Shown piece by piece: positions 22,541-31,371 of a DNA stretch of 44,538 bases. The position numbers were made by a program, and so were the translations under genes. This DNA comes from a virus. The notes beneath the pieces are model-generated. The model saw only the letters and a program-made list of their open reading frames with translations. It did no database searches and was not told the origin of the DNA. The stretch lies in IMG/VR virus record IMGVR_UViG_3300030673_000013, positions 1 through 44,538 of that record. One strand, written 5' to 3'. Each line of letters begins with the position of its first letter. Positions within the stretch are counted from its first letter, which is position 1.

Positions 22541-25003
22541 TTATCGGGTAGTGTAGTATTTACTTTGACTTGATGCAGTGTCCGTCTTAGCCGCAGGTGT
22601 TGCAGCACTGGATGAGGTCACAGTCTGCTTATTTATATTCGTGACATCTTGGATATTAACGTTGGTATCGATACCGGTATTTCCAATTACAAACGACGAT
22701 AAGTTTTCTTTCACGCCGTCTTTTACGCTCTGCAGCGTTACCGTCAGCGTGCTTTGACCGCCGCCTGTCGGTACTGCAGATACCAATCCGCCAGGTACGG
22801 CATTACGGAATTCGCTTATGTTGTGTATCTTACCTTTGATACCCTTAAGCGTTACCCCTCCTGCCATCACCCTGTTTATTTCCGATGAGGCATAGACGCT
22901 GTCTCCGAGGACCTGTGCTGCCGCTGAGTATGCCGCGTCTCCTTCTATCGTGTTCGTCCCCTTAAAGTCGTAAGATGCTGTCAGGTCGTTCCAAAGGTTC
23001 ATGGCTTCGCCTACAGTTCTTGCGGCATGTGACGTACCTGTATACACCTGGGCATTCGTTATATCGTTTGACCCTTTCTTCAATTCTGTCGCCAGCTTTT
23101 TCTGGTACTTCTGCGAGTCAGCGTAAGCAGCCAATGCTACTGCGTTCGCAGGGTCAGAAAGGAATATTCTGTACGCGTCCCCGAAGTCTGCTCCGGGGCC
23201 ATCTTTTTCCTGAGTATCTATGTCAGGAAGACCTGCTTTCTTAAGCCTGGCATTGAGGTCTGCTTTCTCATTCTTTATGTTTGCCTCTAGCAGCACAGAC
23301 GCAGCGTTGTTTATCTGTCTATTCTTCGCGTTATATGACGCGACTACTTCTGGGGCGAGATCGAACTTCTTTAGTATATTCACTGCGAATGCGGTGAAGT
23401 CATCCACCAGTTGCTGAGAGGATGCAGCAATTCGTTTGAGTGTGTCTTCCCAGGTACTCGCAAACATTGCACCGCTTTCTGTGATAGTTTTGTAGGTATC
23501 TTCTGCCCCGCGTTTCTGTGATGCGTTTGTGCGATCCTGAGACGTAGAATACTGTGTAGCCCATTCTGACTGTGTGCGGTAAGCCGCGCTATTTACAGTG
23601 CGACCATCTTTCTTCCAGTTACCGGGTGTTACACCACCCCCGGTCTCGCCCATGTAGTCATACCACATGTCGGAAAAATACTGGGCCCAGTCCGCATTGT
23701 GCTCGGCCAAGAGCTCATAGTTCTGCTGGAACGCTTCTGACTTCGAGAGGCCTGACTTGGTAGCCGTGGTACCTGCAGCGGTTTTCTTCATGAATGTGTC
23801 AACCACACTATCGAAAATACCTAGAATGTTCACATCATCTTTAGCCGACATCCTCACAAGATTAGCCGTATCGTCTCCAAGCAGTGGTGCAAGTTTCGAG
23901 AAATTCGCGCCCTTATACTGCATAGGATTATTCCATGCCTGCTGTATCCCTGCTGCAGCTTTTGAAATTGTGTCTTTGTCGTATCCCTTCGCGCCTGCAT
24001 AACGCTGCCAGTTGAGGTTAGTATTATCGGCGAAGTTGTACTTCATGTCTGTTCTGCGCTGGGCCTGTACAGCTCCGCCTATGCCGCCCAGAAGTTTTGA
24101 CATCTCGGTGATTATGCCAACGAGTGTCATCACCCCGCCAAGTATCCCCATAACAAGGGTCATAGACGTGTTCTTCGCAATACGCGCAGCCCCTGCGACC
24201 TTACCCATCCGGCTCTTTCCGCCCTTCTGCATAAGCCGAGCTTTCACATACGGATCGTCCGGGTGAAGCTTGGCATACTCTGCAGTATGGTTGAACTTTC
24301 TTCCCCTCTTTGCGAGGGCGGCAAAGGTCGCTTCTCTTTCGTCCACGGATGTGTATTCTCTTTTCTGTTTTTCTACCAAGGCTCTCTTCGCAGCAGAAGC
24401 CTTTATCGATCGCTCTAAAGGCGTGTTAGCAGAAAAAGAATCCTCCCGACCAGAGCCACGAAACACAAGGCTTTCCCAGTCATCTTTATGCCTCATGTTT
24501 GAGCTTGCGATCTGGGCTATAACGCTTGAAGATAGATTCTTCCCATTGTATGAAACTGTTTTATCCAGTCCGTATGTGGTCACTCCAGACTTATTTGTAT
24601 CGAAGAATCCGCCATTCTCGGTAACTATACGTGCAAGCTCGGCCCTTTTTCGAGGGTCGAGTATGGACACTTTTTGAGATCTGAACGGAGTATTGATAGG
24701 GGAAGACACCGACATGCTCGTACTGACGCTCTCTCCTAAGACCTGCAGGTAGTCATCCGCAGCAGTCCTTGCTGTCTCGACATACCTGCTCGGGGCGTAG
24801 TAATCAGTCATGCGCATACCGTTCTCATCGTATGACCGCTGAGAGTGCATGACTTTCTGACCTTCTTGCTGGGACGCGGCTATCACGCTCTTTATAATAC
24901 TCTCTACATGTTTACTATTGAGAAGATCTTTCGGGTTGTTTGGGTTCATTGCAAGAGTAAACTTCTGGAAATCGCCTGAACCAAACTGGTTATTGTGTGC
25001 CAC
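22541..25003 (-). CDS. Tape measure protein
   Basis: An 820-residue protein from GTG 25003 with GAGGAG upstream, directly after the frameshifted tail chaperone, which is the near-universal order. It is long and mostly helical, with one hydrophobic stretch (TLVMGILGGVMTLVGII, near residue 290) as is typical of tape measures. By the family's ruler relation (about 0.15 nm per residue) the tail would be roughly 120 nm. It is smaller than many myovirus tape measures. No peptidoglycan hydrolase motif is seen. Confidence 0.85.
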   Translation of the reverse strand: MAHNNQFGSGDFQKFTLAMNPNNPKDLLNSKHVESIIKSVIAASQQEGQKVMHSQRSYDENGMRMTDYYAPSRYVETARTAADDYLQVLGESVSTSMSVSSPINTPFRSQKVSILDPRKRAELARIVTENGGFFDTNKSGVTTYGLDKTVSYNGKNLSSSVIAQIASSNMRHKDDWESLVFRGSGREDSFSANTPLERSIKASAAKRALVEKQKREYTSVDEREATFAALAKRGRKFNHTAEYAKLHPDDPYVKARLMQKGGKSRMGKVAGAARIAKNTSMTLVMGILGGVMTLVGIITEMSKLLGGIGGAVQAQRRTDMKYNFADNTNLNWQRYAGAKGYDKDTISKAAAGIQQAWNNPMQYKGANFSKLAPLLGDDTANLVRMSAKDDVNILGIFDSVVDTFMKKTAAGTTATKSGLSKSEAFQQNYELLAEHNADWAQYFSDMWYDYMGETGGGVTPGNWKKDGRTVNSAAYRTQSEWATQYSTSQDRTNASQKRGAEDTYKTITESGAMFASTWEDTLKRIAASSQQLVDDFTAFAVNILKKFDLAPEVVASYNAKNRQINNAASVLLEANIKNEKADLNARLKKAGLPDIDTQEKDGPGADFGDAYRIFLSDPANAVALAAYADSQKYQKKLATELKKGSNDITNAQVYTGTSHAARTVGEAMNLWNDLTASYDFKGTNTIEGDAAYSAAAQVLGDSVYASSEINRVMAGGVTLKGIKGKIHNISEFRNAVPGGLVSAVPTGGGQSTLTVTLQSVKDGVKENLSSFVIGNTGIDTNVNIQDVTNINKQTVTSSSAATPAAKTDTASSQSKYYTTR

Positions 25004-25014
25004 CGTATACTCCT

Positions 25015-25712
25015 CTACTGCCTTGTAGCCCGTGCGTACTCTTCTGCTACCTTGTGTATTATACCCTTCACTTTACGATGTAGCAAGAACTCAAACAGCA
25101 TATTAAAATCCTGAGGCTCACTTTTGTAGTCGAACATGTACTCATAACACGCGTATAAAAGATCATTGCCGAAGTACGCCTTTACGATTGTGTCACCTGG
25201 TACCTCTGTCTGCCACTCTTTTTCTTCGATGTCTTCGCTGCTACTGGCTGTGGCTTTTCTTGTTTTTTCCCAGGCAGCGGATATTTTTTTGTGAGGTATG
25301 CACCGATGAATTCAGTAAGCCATGTTATTACTACCGGGAACTCATCTATGAACTCATAGCCGGACCGTAAGTCTTGGTAACGGTCCACAATGTGGATCTG
25401 GCATAAAAGATCCTGTGCTCCGTCATCATCCCTCATATATATCTCAAGGTCTTTATTGACCAGTAACTGCATTGTAAGATCATACATCGTGTCGAAGTCT
25501 TCAAGCTGCGTCAGTGCCCGGCACTCCTCAAAAAGACTAACTCGGTTCAAGCCTTGTGGAAACTTGAACACGATGCGATTCATTTTAATGTCTTCTCTTA
25601 TTATTCTATGCGTCTCCGCGTGCTCTATGACCGATGCGTCCAGTGTAAAATCTCTTGGGGCACACACTCCGGTGAGTCGCTCCGCCATTCCCTCGTCTAC
25701 AATTTTGCCCAT
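25015..25712 (-). CDS. Tail assembly chaperone, -1 frameshift product (gpGT-like)
   Basis: A -1 shift at the A7 heptamer (25290-25284) joins the first 143 residues of the chaperone to a second frame of 89 residues ending at TAG 25017-25015, giving about 232 residues. The second frame has no ATG of its own and continues sensibly (EDIEEKEWQTEVPGDTIV, then an all-helical tail DFNMLFEFLLHRKVKG). Programmed frameshifting before the tape measure is conserved in long-tailed phages (lambda gpG/gpGT). The exact slip site is inferred. Confidence 0.8.
25182..25712 (-). CDS. Tail assembly chaperone, unshifted product (gpG-like)
   Basis: A 176-residue helical protein with AAGGAG before the ATG. The body holds a helix-rich domain (SLFEECRALTQLEDFDTMYDL) and the C-terminus is Lys/Gln-rich and disordered. 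In the unshifted frame it ends at 25182. It lies between the tail tube and the tape measure, where it would coat the tape measure during assembly and be lost from the virion. Confidence 0.8.
   Translation of the reverse strand: MGKIVDEGMAERLTGVCAPRDFTLDASVIEHAETHRIIREDIKMNRIVFKFPQGLNRVSLFEECRALTQLEDFDTMYDLTMQLLVNKDLEIYMRDDDGAQDLLCQIHIVDRYQDLRSGYEFIDEFPVVITWLTEFIGAYLTKKYPLPGKKQEKPQPVAAKTSKKKSGRQRYQVTQS
25284..25290 (-). promoter_or_regulatory. Slippery heptamer A_AAA_AAA for -1 frameshifting
   Basis: Seven A residues read in the zero frame as (ac)A AAA AAA, exactly the X_XXY_YYZ phase. A second, weaker candidate (GGG AAA AAA C) lies about 20 nt downstream. Both lead into the same open -1 frame. 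Confidence 0.65.
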
Positions 25713-25731
25713 TACTATTTCTCCTTATAGT

Positions 25732-25766
25732 AAAAAGCCACTCCCTATAAAAGAATAGGAAGTGGC
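25732..25766 (-). terminator. Internal terminator between tail tube and tail chaperone
   Basis: A 12-bp stem (25737-25748 with 25755-25766, one mismatch, 6-nt loop) followed on the minus strand by T5. It would lower transcription of the chaperone and tape measure relative to tube and sheath, which are needed in far more copies. Confidence 0.88.
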
Positions 25767-25797
25767 CCTCAAGTTCAATACATCTCAACCAGGGTGA

Positions 25798-26580
25798 TTA
25801 CCACCCGGAAGGATCTGCTGGTATAGTGGGCGTTCCGCTCATTCCCTCAGCGGCTCCTACCTTCGAGATATCGACAACATTGCCGATATCAGCGCTCTTG
25901 GTGTCTATATCGGTTGCGTCTACGCCGCCAATAGCCTGGGCGGGAGCCCCGCCAAAGAAGTCGTTCTGGTTCTCGGCTGCCTGTACAGCGTAGGGCTTGT
26001 ATACACCCTTGAGACCGTACTTGTTACCGACTGCCCAGATTGTCTTCTCGTTAAGCGCGCTGTCTCCAGAAACTCCCTGGAACCATCCGGCATACAGCAT
26101 GGTTACCGGGTATGGTACTACCGAGTTACCTGCGATGCGAAGGTGCGGAAGATTCTTGAACGACACACCGTAGAAAACGGTTATGATACGTTTTCCCTGG
26201 ATGTTCTGGATGACCGTGAAGGTTCCACCAGTGTCATCTTTAGATCCTATGACAAGATGCGCTGCCGCAACAAAGTCACCGGTTCCGACAAGTCCTGTGG
26301 TCCTGATGATCGGCAGCGTCATGCTACCGGCCAAAATATGATTCGTTATTGTGAGTACTGACCCATCGACAAGTACTTCCTGGAAGGAGCTATCCTGTCC
26401 AGGCGTCGCGTCGAAGAACGTGTCATTGAGCTTCACGCATCGTGATACGTCAACCTCGTCAATCTGGGTAGCGTTACTTATCTGCCCAGAAAGAGTCGGA
26501 TGACGAAATTTCATTGTGACACCACCCGCGACCTGGAAGGTCGACCTCGGGTGGGCCGCAGCCCTGTTTACTCCAAACAT
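25798..26580 (-). CDS. Putative tail tube protein
   Basis: A 260-residue beta-rich protein with AAGGAGGG before the ATG. It follows the sheath gene and precedes the chaperone, the standard tube position in myoviruses. The stretch SVLTITNHILAGSMTLPIIRT recalls the paired strands of tube proteins. No signature motif, so the call is mainly positional. A strong terminator follows. Confidence 0.7.
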   Translation of the reverse strand: MFGVNRAAAHPRSTFQVAGGVTMKFRHPTLSGQISNATQIDEVDVSRCVKLNDTFFDATPGQDSSFQEVLVDGSVLTITNHILAGSMTLPIIRTTGLVGTGDFVAAAHLVIGSKDDTGGTFTVIQNIQGKRIITVFYGVSFKNLPHLRIAGNSVVPYPVTMLYAGWFQGVSGDSALNEKTIWAVGNKYGLKGVYKPYAVQAAENQNDFFGGAPAQAIGGVDATDIDTKSADIGNVVDISKVGAAEGMSGTPTIPADPSGW

Positions 26581-26590
26581 TTAGCCCTCC

Positions 26591-28210
26591 TTATTGGGCA
26601 GTGATTCCGCCACTGATTGCTACGCTGTCGAGGTCGTCGACATACCCTGCCGCCCATGCACTCGATGCTTCAAGAGCCGTGAGTCCGACCTTGGCCTTAG
26701 CAAAAGGTGGGAACTTCATTATGATTCCGTTTATCCGCTTGGTAGGGACAAAAAGAAGAAGGTTTCCGGCGACGATGTTCTGGATCTTCTTGTACGCTTC
26801 GTCGTTTGTGAGGATCGGGTTCACGAGGGTTCCCTTATCCGTAATCATGTCCGCGCAGTCTTGAGCCGACTTGTAGTCGACGTACTTCGAGATCATGAGA
26901 GCGGTTATCGGGATTCCGGTGATACCACGGCACATCGAAAGGTAACTGTCTCCGGTGTTCGACCCGGAGATCGAAGCAAGATGCCCGACGTTCTTCGTGT
27001 CGAATATGTCGAAACCGGCAGAGTCGTTCGCGTTAAGCGCAGTGTTGAGAGGAGACGGAAGGCCGAAGCACTTAAGGCTTGAAAGTCTCAAAAGACTCAG
27101 CTTGTTTCCGACGTACTCATTCGACGGGTTCTTCTCAGAATACCATCCGGCGAGAACATACGCATCCAAGTTTCTGTCTTCGCAGTCAGCAAAGAGCGTG
27201 GTGTTCTCGGCAAGCATGAGGCTCAATGCACCCCAGAAATACTTCGAGCGGTCTCCAGTGAGGAAGTTCGTGATCGCTGCCACTTCCTGCTGCATGGTCT
27301 TGCTCCTGATGAAGCACTTATTAGTGTCTACACCAGCGCTTGATATCTTCGTGAGGTCCACCCGAACGAGGGAAAAGTAGGCAGAAAGCTTCGTGTTCAG
27401 CTTGCACTGATACGCGAGAGCAAGTGCGGTGTCAAAATACCGGCTGGTTGTGGTTCCGGCAATGGTACCTGCGACCACAGTCAGGATAGAGAGCGTCAGG
27501 CCTGTGAGCACAGGAGTCACTGCCGATCCAAGTACAGTTCCGGCCGGGAGCACTACACCTCCTGAGAGACCTACAGTGGTCTGGGTGGAAGTTACCGGAC
27601 CAAACAAACCGCCAGAAGCAGGAAGAACCTGATCTGCAGCGATCGTGAACGACTGCGATTTAACACCGTCCGCGAACACGTAGGTTCCTGCAACGAGGGT
27701 TACAGGAGACGCTGTCGGGTTATTGATGTTGAATGTCATCTTCGTGAATGTGCCGGTGGACACGATGTCCGCACCGTTGTAGTCCGGGTCGAACAGTGCC
27801 TTGATGTATGAAATGAAATAGAGCTTCTTGAATGCGTCCGCGAGCGGTGCAAACACGATGCTCTTATTTCCGATTGTCCAAAGCCCGGAGGTGGACGCAT
27901 CGTTAAGAAACACGACAATGTACAGGACGACATCGAAGTTCGTATCTTGCCTGAAAATCGGTAACCATTGATCCAGGATGTCCCCTTTAAGAACATCCAC
28001 ATAATTATCCACAGTGACCGCAAGCACTGCCGGTTTGTCCGCCGCGAGGATCGATTTATCGAAATTTACGAGGTTATCGTCAGTGAACGACGACGGCATG
28101 TAAATCGATATGGCATTGAAGAGATCACTCTTCTCTACCGCCTCCACGGAAACGGATGAGGCGAACCGCATTTTTCGTTCGGCAAAAGAGCCGACGTAGT
28201 TCACATTCAT
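26591..28210 (-). CDS. Putative contractile tail sheath protein
   Basis: A 539-residue protein with GGGAGG before the ATG. The end (AAGYVDDLDSVAISGGITAQ) and the N-terminal alpha/beta region (FDVVLYIVVFLND) suit phage sheath proteins. A central Thr/Ala/Val/Gly-rich beta segment, about residues 150-255 (from TFTKMTFNINNPTASPVT), looks like an inserted surface domain, common in sheaths. Position directly before the tube supports it. This is the main evidence for a contractile tail together with baseplate J. Confidence 0.75.
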   Translation of the reverse strand: MNVNYVGSFAERKMRFASSVSVEAVEKSDLFNAISIYMPSSFTDDNLVNFDKSILAADKPAVLAVTVDNYVDVLKGDILDQWLPIFRQDTNFDVVLYIVVFLNDASTSGLWTIGNKSIVFAPLADAFKKLYFISYIKALFDPDYNGADIVSTGTFTKMTFNINNPTASPVTLVAGTYVFADGVKSQSFTIAADQVLPASGGLFGPVTSTQTTVGLSGGVVLPAGTVLGSAVTPVLTGLTLSILTVVAGTIAGTTTSRYFDTALALAYQCKLNTKLSAYFSLVRVDLTKISSAGVDTNKCFIRSKTMQQEVAAITNFLTGDRSKYFWGALSLMLAENTTLFADCEDRNLDAYVLAGWYSEKNPSNEYVGNKLSLLRLSSLKCFGLPSPLNTALNANDSAGFDIFDTKNVGHLASISGSNTGDSYLSMCRGITGIPITALMISKYVDYKSAQDCADMITDKGTLVNPILTNDEAYKKIQNIVAGNLLLFVPTKRINGIIMKFPPFAKAKVGLTALEASSAWAAGYVDDLDSVAISGGITAQ

Positions 28211-28228
28211 GTCTTCCTCCCTTCTCTA

Positions 28229-28837
28229 TTACGTGTTAATGTCACCTGCTGCAAGCGAGATGTATGCCAATCGCTCTGCAGGTAGCGTTATTACTTCCAC
28301 ATAACTTAAATCAAACGTGATGTCAAAAGCCACCACGGTATTCGCTGTTCCGAAATAGTCTACGTTTATCGGGAGTATTTTCCCGACATATTCTTGTATT
28401 GTTGCACCGCAGAAATCTGAGAATATTTTACCCACACTTTCCCGTTTTGTCAAATGATGAAAGGCCTTAGCCCATGCCTCAGCATATTTCCCCATGAACC
28501 GAACCGTTACGTGTGCAAGCTTCTGCGTAGCATTGAAGTACTCATCAGTTATTTCTCCGAGATCATCTATGAGAGACCCCTGTCTATTATAGTCCTGTGT
28601 GATCTTGTCGTCATCATCTATCCAGTACTCAATCCACGTATCGTTCGCTACCTCTCCGTCTTTCTCTATATGTGTTATCGGGTTCTCGATGTTGTGCTGC
28701 ATCGGCACCACGTACTCAATAGCTGCAAGCCAATCTTCTTCACTCATATCTACAGTAAGGAAATACGTCGCGCAAAGGGCACACCTGAGATTATCGAACG
28801 TGACACCCTCTGTTATGCTGAACGGAATACCTGCCAT
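28229..28837 (-). CDS. Head-tail joining or tail-end protein, unknown family
   Basis: A 202-residue protein with AGGAG before the ATG. Acidic segment EYWIDDDDKITQDYN and a later beta region. Position between the neck genes and the sheath suggests a tail terminator-type role. No family recognised. Confidence 0.6.
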   Translation of the reverse strand: MAGIPFSITEGVTFDNLRCALCATYFLTVDMSEEDWLAAIEYVVPMQHNIENPITHIEKDGEVANDTWIEYWIDDDDKITQDYNRQGSLIDDLGEITDEYFNATQKLAHVTVRFMGKYAEAWAKAFHHLTKRESVGKIFSDFCGATIQEYVGKILPINVDYFGTANTVVAFDITFDLSYVEVITLPAERLAYISLAAGDINT

Positions 28838-28838
28838 G

Positions 28839-29630
28839 CTACGCTCCTATTTCCACATAGATACTCAAGTCGTGTATCAGTTGCCCAGAGGCAAAGAAAA
28901 AAAGGTTCGGGTCAAGTCCGAGCATGCTTTCCCTAATCTTCGCTGTTGCTTCACTGACCTGTGCGCCTTCCCTGCCTCGAAGCGGTATCTGCCCTGTCGA
29001 AAGACACCGAACAATGTCGTCCTGTATCTTTTTCGCAACCTTTTTTACTTCACCCTTTATGATAGGGTCTTGCCACGTCTTGAAGTCCTTGAAGTTCTTA
29101 CTGGAATTATACCACATATTCGGAGTTCCGTCTTTCTTAAGATGAAGCTGTGAAAACAGTGCATATTCCTCTGCATTTATACTTGTCTGTATCTTATCGT
29201 TAATATTCAATAGGTCTGCATATACAGGCCTTGTCTCAAACTTCCTCGCAAAATATGTGTCTATAAAAAGCTCCCCGCCATTGAACGTCTTGCAGAGAAA
29301 CTCGTACAAGATCCTGAAAGACATCTTTTTACCGTATGTTTTCAGCATGCCCTTAAGCCCTGCCGAGTTCTTACCCTTCGACGGAAAAAGGTTGTTTCTC
29401 TCCTTCGACGAGAAACTGTATGTGATCTGGAAATCCCCGATGCTGAAATACGCCGGGTGAAATTCCCCTTTCCCCATCTTACCTCTTGCTGCTACTTCCC
29501 GTGTCATGATCGGATTCTCTTCGTCGCTCAGAAAATAATTAAGGCCTGCCTCTTCTGCTTCTTCCAGAAAGGCAAGCTCTTTTCGTGTCATCTTCGCTAT
29601 TTTCGGCCGGTAAAACCTACTGGTAGTCAT
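28839..29630 (-). CDS. Neck or tail-completion protein, unknown family
   Basis: A 263-residue protein. The N-terminus is basic and helical (FYRPKIAKMTRKELAFLEEA). Its position matches tail-completion (gp10/gpS-like) proteins, but no motif is recognised. It has no clear ribosome site and overlaps the upstream gene by 14 nt, so translation is probably coupled. Confidence 0.6.
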   Translation of the reverse strand: MTTSRFYRPKIAKMTRKELAFLEEAEEAGLNYFLSDEENPIMTREVAARGKMGKGEFHPAYFSIGDFQITYSFSSKERNNLFPSKGKNSAGLKGMLKTYGKKMSFRILYEFLCKTFNGGELFIDTYFARKFETRPVYADLLNINDKIQTSINAEEYALFSQLHLKKDGTPNMWYNSSKNFKDFKTWQDPIIKGEVKKVAKKIQDDIVRCLSTGQIPLRGREGAQVSEATAKIRESMLGLDPNLFFFASGQLIHDLSIYVEIGA

Positions 29631-30024
29631 TTTGTGGTGTCACCTTTTGATTAGTCGTCTGCCTGTCTGTAAGAGCAGGCACGATGTTCATTATCATCTT
29701 CATGTATCCGCCGGTCTGGGCGTAGCTTTTGTCGTTCGTCAGAATGAAAGTACCTCTCCGCCCTGCATCAATAAACTCGCCTTGAATGATATCTCCGTCA
29801 TCGTCGATGTTGAACCAGAAAGACCCTACTGCATTCGGCTCACGGTTCCCACCCATGATGCCCATCTTTCCACCTGGAGACCACTGTACCACGCCGTCGA
29901 CCTGTCTTTCATTGGTCCTCTCCCCGTACCCGGCTCCACCAGGTAAGGCCTTCATTCTGTACACGGTGTAAGGTTCCATAAGTTCAGGAAAAAAAGCGAG
30001 TATATCACCGTATACATGGTTCAT
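29617..30024 (-). CDS. Putative head-closure or neck protein
   Basis: A 135-residue protein with Gly-rich beta strands (YRMKALPGGAGYG, QWSPGGKMGIMGG, GSFWFNIDDDGDI). Small beta-barrel proteins in this slot often close the portal channel (head-tail stopper). The assignment is from position and composition. Its ATG directly follows the previous stop with no strong ribosome site. Confidence 0.5.
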   Translation of the reverse strand: MNHVYGDILAFFPELMEPYTVYRMKALPGGAGYGERTNERQVDGVVQWSPGGKMGIMGGNREPNAVGSFWFNIDDDGDIIQGEFIDAGRRGTFILTNDKSYAQTGGYMKMIMNIVPALTDRQTTNQKVTPQNDYQ

Positions 30025-30399
30025 TTATTTGTCCTTCTTGCCTTCGACCTTGACTACTTCCTGTTGTATGATGTCGGGAACTTCATCAAATTCCTTCGCA
30101 GGCTTCTCGGTTTTATTCTTCTTTATCTCAATACCTTCCGCAGGCACAGGACCTGCTTGAACGGTTGGTGCATGTACCCGTACTTCCCGTACGATGCCTG
30201 AAACAGCACCGGACACATACTGAACCTTCTCCGCGTGAATGTTGATCCTCTTCTCTTTCGCGAGAGTTTCCACATCCCTGATAAGCTCCGGGGTCATCTT
30301 GTAGCAGATAGAAGGCCGGTACAATTTTCCATTTATCTTAAGAGGGATGTTGACAGAAAAGAACCGGTCACCGTCACCCATATCTTGCACGATTGTCAT
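30025..30399 (-). CDS. Hypothetical protein in the neck gene block
   Basis: A 124-residue protein with AAGGAG before the ATG. The first half is globular (RFFSVNIPLKINGKLYRPS). The second half is Pro/Glu/Lys-rich and probably disordered, ending in charged repeats (KNKTEKPAKEFDEVPD). No family recognised. Confidence 0.65.
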   Translation of the reverse strand: MTIVQDMGDGDRFFSVNIPLKINGKLYRPSICYKMTPELIRDVETLAKEKRINIHAEKVQYVSGAVSGIVREVRVHAPTVQAGPVPAEGIEIKKNKTEKPAKEFDEVPDIIQQEVVKVEGKKDK

Positions 30400-30408
30400 A
30401 TAAACTCC

Positions 30409-30885
30409 TTATCTGTATACGAAGCGATCCACATAGAGTCGGAACCTCTTGAGGTTAGACCGCAACATCATAAGCGCATTGCGACCGAACACGTTCGACG
30501 CAAGGCTATCGAGCACCTCGTCTGTGGTGCTCCTCTTTTGTTTCGGCGCATACCGTATCTCTACGTCGCCTATTTTCTTCGATGCGAGCGACAGAGGGCC
30601 CATGACCATGCCGCCTTTGTAGTACGTCGGGTACATGTCGGCGATATACCATGCAGTAAGGAATAAGTAGCAGCGTATGGTCTTATCGTACCACACCTGA
30701 TCGCTTTCCATGTCCCACATCGTATTCACTCCGTTGAACATGTCATACACCGCGTCAATAGCATCGGCGATAACAGCATCGTAGTTTCCACCCACAAACC
30801 TCGGAAAAGACGCAAGATGCGCCCTTCTGAAATCAGCTATGAGGATTTTTGCCGGAACTCCATCTACGAAAACTGGTATCGCCAT
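30409..30885 (-). CDS. Putative head-tail connector (DUF4054-like)
   Basis: A 158-residue mostly helical protein. The FPRF start of the helical region, a CYLFLTAWYIADMY helix and a GPLSLASKKIGDVEIRYAP segment match the layout of DUF4054 adaptor proteins (a helix bundle, then GP--S--VGD-S-SY). These form the ring below the portal in HK97-like heads. The position fits. Confidence 0.65.
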   Translation of the reverse strand: MAIPVFVDGVPAKILIADFRRAHLASFPRFVGGNYDAVIADAIDAVYDMFNGVNTMWDMESDQVWYDKTIRCYLFLTAWYIADMYPTYYKGGMVMGPLSLASKKIGDVEIRYAPKQKRSTTDEVLDSLASNVFGRNALMMLRSNLKRFRLYVDRFVYR

Positions 30886-30891
30886 ATCGTG

Positions 30892-31308
30892 TTATTCCTC
30901 TTTCTTCGGTTTCGGGGGTGTCAACTCGAGGACAGTCTCTTCCAGTTCGGCGATCTTCGCATTCGCGAGCCCGAGCTTCTGAGTGAGATCCGCCACCTGC
31001 TGAGAGGTCGTGAGAGCCGCAGCAGGTGCTTCCTCGAACATGACCAATCGTCCGTTCTCGATATCCTCGCGGTACACCTTGGAGTTCTTGAGGAGATCCT
31101 CATGAAGCTCTTTCGTGATCTCCGTATACCCGGTGTCAGTAACCTGCCCCGTGTCACGGTTATATTTTTCACGCACGAAAAGCTGCCCTATGACAGTTAC
31201 CGTGCCGTCTTCTTCTGTCACGCCATACTGCGGTCTGATGTCCGCAGAGTGAGTGTTCTGAATCCATACAGATCCGGCCGATTCTACGTCCGCTTTTTTC
31301 TTTGCCAT
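30892..31308 (-). CDS. Hypothetical head-region protein with a C-terminal coiled coil
   Basis: A 138-residue protein; ATG 31308 is chosen (AGGAG upstream) over the preceding in-frame GTG. The N-terminal half is beta-rich (TVTVIGQLFVREKYNR). The end is a short coiled coil (ADLTQKLGLANAKIAELEE) and a Pro/Lys tail. It lies just after the capsid terminator. Confidence 0.65.
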   Translation of the reverse strand: MAKKKADVESAGSVWIQNTHSADIRPQYGVTEEDGTVTVIGQLFVREKYNRDTGQVTDTGYTEITKELHEDLLKNSKVYREDIENGRLVMFEEAPAAALTTSQQVADLTQKLGLANAKIAELEETVLELTPPKPKKEE

Positions 31309-31321
31309 CACTATCTCCTTG

Positions 31322-31362
31322 AAAAAGAATTACCGCCTGGGATCATTTCAGATCTCAGGCGG
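31322..31362 (-). terminator. Internal terminator after the major capsid gene
   Basis: A 12-nt stem (31333-31344 with 31351-31362, one mismatch, 6-nt loop) with a T5 run about 6 nt further on the minus strand. Partial read-through would give high capsid and lower neck-protein expression. Confidence 0.7.
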
Positions 31363-31371
31363 CACTATTAA

